Below are positions 52,134 through 54,715 of a stretch of DNA of 54,715 nucleotides, piece after piece (positions within the stretch are counted from its first letter, which is position 1; each line of letters starts with the position of its first letter). The stretch is from Bacteroidota bacterium (lineage in GTDB: Bacteria > Bacteroidota > Bacteroidia > Bacteroidales > WCHB1-69). Under the pieces are notes generated by a model that was given only the letters and a program-made list of their open reading frames with translations, was not told where the DNA came from and made no database searches. The DNA lies in NCBI GenBank assembly GCA_009786185.1, contig WQTS01000133.1, positions 1-54,715 of the forward strand, in the 5' to 3' direction. Position numbers and translations under genes: made by a program.

Positions 52134-53263
52134 TAATCCAATTTCTTAATATAGATTCTTCTACGCACGGCTAATGTGCTGTTATATTTCTGCCAAACAC
52201 GATGCGCTTCATTGCTTTCGAGTTGCGGATTGGAAAGAGCGGTTTTTACTCCTAATGCAATATATCTGCTGTTCATTTCCGCATGATACAGTGAGTGAAT
52301 GCCTTTGTTTTGCCACTCCGGAGTTACACCGGTGAGCAGCAAATCTATTTTATCGTAATTCTTTAATGCTTTCAGCAAATGAATCCAGCCGAAAGGGAAA
52401 AGTTTGCCTTTATTTTTACGTAATGCACCTGTAAGCGAAGGCATCGAAACTCCAAACCCTGCTATATCGTCATTCTCATCTACTATAAAACACATCATTT
52501 TTAAATCTAAAAAAGGAAAATATTGTTTTATATAGTAATGAATCTGTTTTTCGGTTAATGGAATAAAGCCAAATAATCCTGAATATGATTTATTTAGCGC
52601 TTCAAAAAATTTTATTCCGTAGCGTTTCATGATCTCCTTCTTTGAGATTCCGTCTACAATTTTAAGTTTATATTTTTCTTTAATCAGATGATTAATTTTT
52701 AAAACTTTTTCGGGTATGGATTGCGAACCGGGCAGTAAATATTGAATCGTATCTACTTCTTTCTCGTATCTAATCTCTTCTAGAATTTTGGGGTAATATT
52801 CCGGATTATAATAACAAGACATGGGATCATCTTCTTCAAAACCAAATATTTTCATTCCTGTTTTGTCCATATTGCAAAAGCCCATCGGACCTACAATTTC
52901 AGTCAATCCTTCCTGTTTGCCCCAATCTTCAACAGTTTTCAGAAGTTGTTCGGCAACCGTTGCATAGTCAATAAAATCGAGCCAACCAAACCGGATTCTT
53001 TTTTGCGACCAGATTTCGTTGGCTCTATCGTTAATGATTCCTGCTATTCTACCTACGATTTTATTTGCTTTATAAGCTAAAAACAATTTTGCTTTACAAT
53101 GTTCAAAAGCCGGATTTTTTTTTGGGTTGAACGTTTCTTTTTCACCGGCTAAAAGCTGTGGCACCCACTTCTTATCATTACGAAACAAATCATAAGGAAA
53201 ATTAAAAAAGTTGTTGAACTCTTTTTTTGTGATAACCTCTTTAACCGTAATATTTTCGTTCAT
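52133..53263 (-). CDS. GNAT-fold N-acyltransferase-like protein
   Basis: A 376-aa cytoplasmic protein, acyl acceptor unknown. The N-terminal part has WVPQLLAGEKETFNPKKNPA with FEHCKAKLFLAYKANKIVGR, the first strands of a GNAT fold, then RFGWLDFIDYATVAEQLLKT. GPMGFCNMDKTGMKIFGFEE is a block conserved in this Bacteroidota family. The second half repeats the fold (DIAGFGVSMPSLTGALRKNK, then LTGVTPEWQNKGIHSLYHAE with the acyl-CoA-binding loop) and ends SNEAHRVWQKYNSTLAVRRR. Two GNAT-like lobes are likely. No operon partner; repeats flank its upstream side. Confidence 0.8.
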   Translation of the reverse strand: MNENITVKEVITKKEFNNFFNFPYDLFRNDKKWVPQLLAGEKETFNPKKNPAFEHCKAKLFLAYKANKIVGRIAGIINDRANEIWSQKRIRFGWLDFIDYATVAEQLLKTVEDWGKQEGLTEIVGPMGFCNMDKTGMKIFGFEEDDPMSCYYNPEYYPKILEEIRYEKEVDTIQYLLPGSQSIPEKVLKINHLIKEKYKLKIVDGISKKEIMKRYGIKFFEALNKSYSGLFGFIPLTEKQIHYYIKQYFPFLDLKMMCFIVDENDDIAGFGVSMPSLTGALRKNKGKLFPFGWIHLLKALKNYDKIDLLLTGVTPEWQNKGIHSLYHAEMNSRYIALGVKTALSNPQLESNEAHRVWQKYNSTLAVRRRIYIKKLD

Positions 53264-53275
53264 TGTTGAAAAATT

Positions 53276-53376
53276 AGCACGCAGATGACGCGGATTTTAC
53301 GGATAAACGCAGATTTTTTATCTAATATTCAAAAAAAATCTGCGTAAATCATGATAATCTGCGTTATCTGCGTGCT
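53276..53376. repeat. Inverted pair of ACGCAGAT repeats
   Basis: Forward copy 53276-53316 begins AGCACGCAGATGACGCGGAT; inverted copy 53335-53376 ends ATCTGCGTTATCTGCGTGCT. The arms of about 41 bp can fold over an 18-nt centre. The inverted copy matches 51251-51290 almost completely. It lies between two minus-strand genes. Confidence 0.75.
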
Positions 53377-53385
53377 CAAAAAATA

Positions 53386-54306
53386 CTATTTATTCACCTG
53401 AAACGTAGTATCCCCTGTTTTCAAGAATTTAACAATTTGATTAGCAGATGCTAAACCTGCATTAACGTTAGCTTCGGAAGTTTCAGCACCCATTTTCTTT
53501 GAAGTAGCAAACACGCGCAACCCAAATTTTTCAACCAATTCGGCATGGTTACCGGCAGCAATATCGGAAGCGTATTTCAAATCAGCTCTTTCCTCCAATA
53601 CTTTCACCAATTCTTCTTCATTAATCACCTCTTTGCGAGCAGTATTCACCACCGTTCCGCCTTTCGGCATTTTGGATAACAAATCATAACCAATTGATTT
53701 TTTGGTTTGTTCGGTAGCAGGAATATGCAACGAAATATAGTGGCATTTTGAATATAATTCTTCAACGGAATTACAAACGATAACGCCTTCTGCTTCCATA
53801 GTTTCTTTTTTAACAAACGGGTCGAACGCATAAATATTCATTCCGAAGCCTTTAGCGATTTTCGCTACTAATTTGCCCACGTTTCCATACGCATGGATAC
53901 CTACATTTTTGCCTAACAACTCACTTCCCGTACCGGGATTGAATTGATTACGCGCCATAAATACCATCATACCTGCTGCCAACTCGGCTACGGCATTCGA
54001 ATTTTGTCCGGGTGTATTCATCGCTACAATCCCTTTTGCGGTACATGCGGGAAGATCCAAGTTGTCGTATCCGGCGCCGGCGCGTACAACAATCTTCAGT
54101 TTTTTAGCATGATCCACTACTTCTTTTGTAACTTTGTCGGAACGAACAATCATCGCGTCTACATCGGCAACGGCTGCATAGAGCTCGTTTTCACTGGTGT
54201 ATTTTTCCAATAATGCCAATTCATATCCGGCATCTTCCACAATTTGTTTAATACCTTCTACTGCAACTTTGGCAAAAGGTTTGTCTGTAGCAACTAAAAC
54301 TTTCAT
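53386..54306 (-). CDS. serA: D-3-phosphoglycerate dehydrogenase
   Basis: NAD-dependent dehydrogenase of 306 aa that makes 3-phosphohydroxypyruvate for serine synthesis. The short form without ACT domain is usual in Bacteroidota. The NAD fold has GKNVGIHAYGNVGKLVAKIA and the aspartate FDPF. Substrate and catalytic residues: VRAGAGYDNLDLPACTAKGI with the family arginine before it (MIVRSDKVT), VVNTARKEVINEEEL with Arg, and the late region NHAELVEKFGL and SKKMGAETSEANVNAG. Other D-2-hydroxyacid dehydrogenases cannot be fully excluded. The usual neighbours serC and DUF1015 are not here. A TACATTCG box at 54415-54422 suggests a 100-nt leader. Confidence 0.88.
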   Translation of the reverse strand: MKVLVATDKPFAKVAVEGIKQIVEDAGYELALLEKYTSENELYAAVADVDAMIVRSDKVTKEVVDHAKKLKIVVRAGAGYDNLDLPACTAKGIVAMNTPGQNSNAVAELAAGMMVFMARNQFNPGTGSELLGKNVGIHAYGNVGKLVAKIAKGFGMNIYAFDPFVKKETMEAEGVIVCNSVEELYSKCHYISLHIPATEQTKKSIGYDLLSKMPKGGTVVNTARKEVINEEELVKVLEERADLKYASDIAAGNHAELVEKFGLRVFATSKKMGAETSEANVNAGLASANQIVKFLKTGDTTFQVNK

Positions 54307-54414
54307 AAAAAATTAATTTAAGGGTTATTAATAGAGTTTTGTATGGTAAAATTTTACATTTAAAAATTAGGCTATTTCAGTAATTCAGCGACTTGCAAGT
54401 TAAAAAAAGTGGGG

Positions 54415-54422
54415 CGAATGTA
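54415..54422 (-). promoter_or_regulatory. -7 box for serA
   Basis: TACATTCG on the minus strand. It would give an untranslated leader of about 100 nt before ATG 54306. I see no recognisable riboswitch in that leader. Confidence 0.4.
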
Positions 54423-54475
54423 CATAATTTTTAGAATATTTCAAGGTATAGTAAAACGATTATTTTTTATTTTTT

Positions 54476-54550
54476 GGGCGTGCCGGCTTCCCACCGCACA
54501 CGTTCGGCGGCGGTTGTACCGCCGTCGCGCTTTCAGCCTTGAGCCTTCCT
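54476..54550. repeat. GC-rich element before the FISUMP gene end
   Basis: A sudden GC-rich stretch (GGGCGTGCCGGCTTCCCACC ... GGCGGTTGTACCGCC) in AT-rich sequence. It includes a small hairpin GGCGGT-TGT-ACCGCC. It resembles GC-rich dispersed repeats starting GGGCGTGCC that I remember from Bacteroidota. The rest of 54307-54628 shows only the serA promoter and AT-rich sequence. Confidence 0.4.
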
Positions 54551-54628
54551 CAATTATCTCAATATAAAAAGGTTTTCCAATGCCATCTCAAAAAAAACCA
54601 AAATAATCGAATATTCAAATAAGTTGAA

Positions 54629-54715
54629 TTAGTGTTCTGCCACACAACGGACCGAGAAGCCGTTTGCGCGGCGGTAGATGGTGTAGTCAGGATAATCGAG
54701 GGTGTGAAGGTTCAA
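54629..54715 (-). CDS. FISUMP-domain protein, only the C-terminal end
   Basis: The last 28 codons and stop of a gene that enters from the right edge. It reads LNLHTLDYPDYTIYRRANGF then SVRCVAEH and TAA at 54631-54629. GFSVRCV matches the GYSVRCV end of the two FISUMP lipoproteins at 37478-39599, so this is a third, more distant member of the family. Nothing else of it is in the window. Confidence 0.65.
   Translation of the reverse strand: MNLHTLDYPDYTIYRRANGFSVRCVAEH

Overview
The window looks like a chromosomal segment of an AT-rich member of the Bacteroidota, probably Bacteroidales. The support is many promoters of the TAnnTTTG / TAnnTTCG type, a long type II-C Cas9 with 47-nt repeats, tandem FISUMP-domain lipoproteins, an ECF sigma/FecR pair, a radical SAM/SPASM enzyme next to small lipoproteins, a PGDH without an ACT domain, and several dispersed palindromic repeat families at gene ends. 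No rRNA or tRNA gene was recognised.

Layout. 1-5700: housekeeping genes hisS (3' end outside the window), a TrmH-type RNA methyltransferase, a thioredoxin-fold DUF5106-like protein, tyrS and a four-helix-bundle protein. 5669-15109: a complete type II-C CRISPR-Cas locus with tracrRNA (minus), cas9, a DUF3223 protein with an HNH-like C-terminus, a DUF6155 protein, cas1, cas2, a DUF559 nuclease remnant between inverted palindromic repeats, a bidirectional terminator, a leader, 26 identical repeats and two decayed repeats. 15153-23890: a secreted EEP-family phosphohydrolase, a polyprenol-phosphate mannosyltransferase-like GT2, a TapB/DUF3108-like secreted protein, a KamB-like P-loop protein, an M20 dipeptidase, an archaeal-type GatD and an IgGFc-binding-domain surface protein. 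24054-31303: two copies of a cassette made of a short hairpin RNA and a convergent small protein gene, enclosing an S9 peptidase, a KdsC-like phosphatase, 3-methyladenine glycosylase, an EamA transporter, a DUF6873 protein and an Elp3-like radical SAM protein. 31355-39599: a short FtsK translocase, phoH, ileS and two tandem FISUMP lipoproteins. 39602-44850: an in-frame fusion of rlmN to a large secreted propeller/barrel protein, then an outer-membrane protein. 44989-49329: ECF sigma, FecR anti-sigma, an STN-domain surface-repeat protein and a DUF2807 lipoprotein. 49382-51209: a radical SAM/SPASM enzyme with two lipoprotein partners. 51365-54715: pyrK, a GNAT protein, serA and the end of another FISUMP gene.

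How the parts work together. In the CRISPR locus each repeat is bipartite on the minus strand. Its first ~26 nt pair with the tracrRNA anti-repeat, and its second part carries a TATCTTTG promoter box, so each crRNA can start from the repeat upstream of it. The outermost decayed repeat keeps the promoter part and has lost the tracr-pairing part. The strongest candidates for undescribed biology are the paired hairpin-RNA/protein cassettes (24054-24616 and 30713-31253), the HNH-like and DUF6155 genes inside the CRISPR operon, the RlmN-outer-membrane fusion, and the sigma/anti-sigma unit whose STN domain sits on a repeat-barrel protein instead of a TonB receptor.

All calls come from reading the sequence and remembered family features; no search or alignment software was used.
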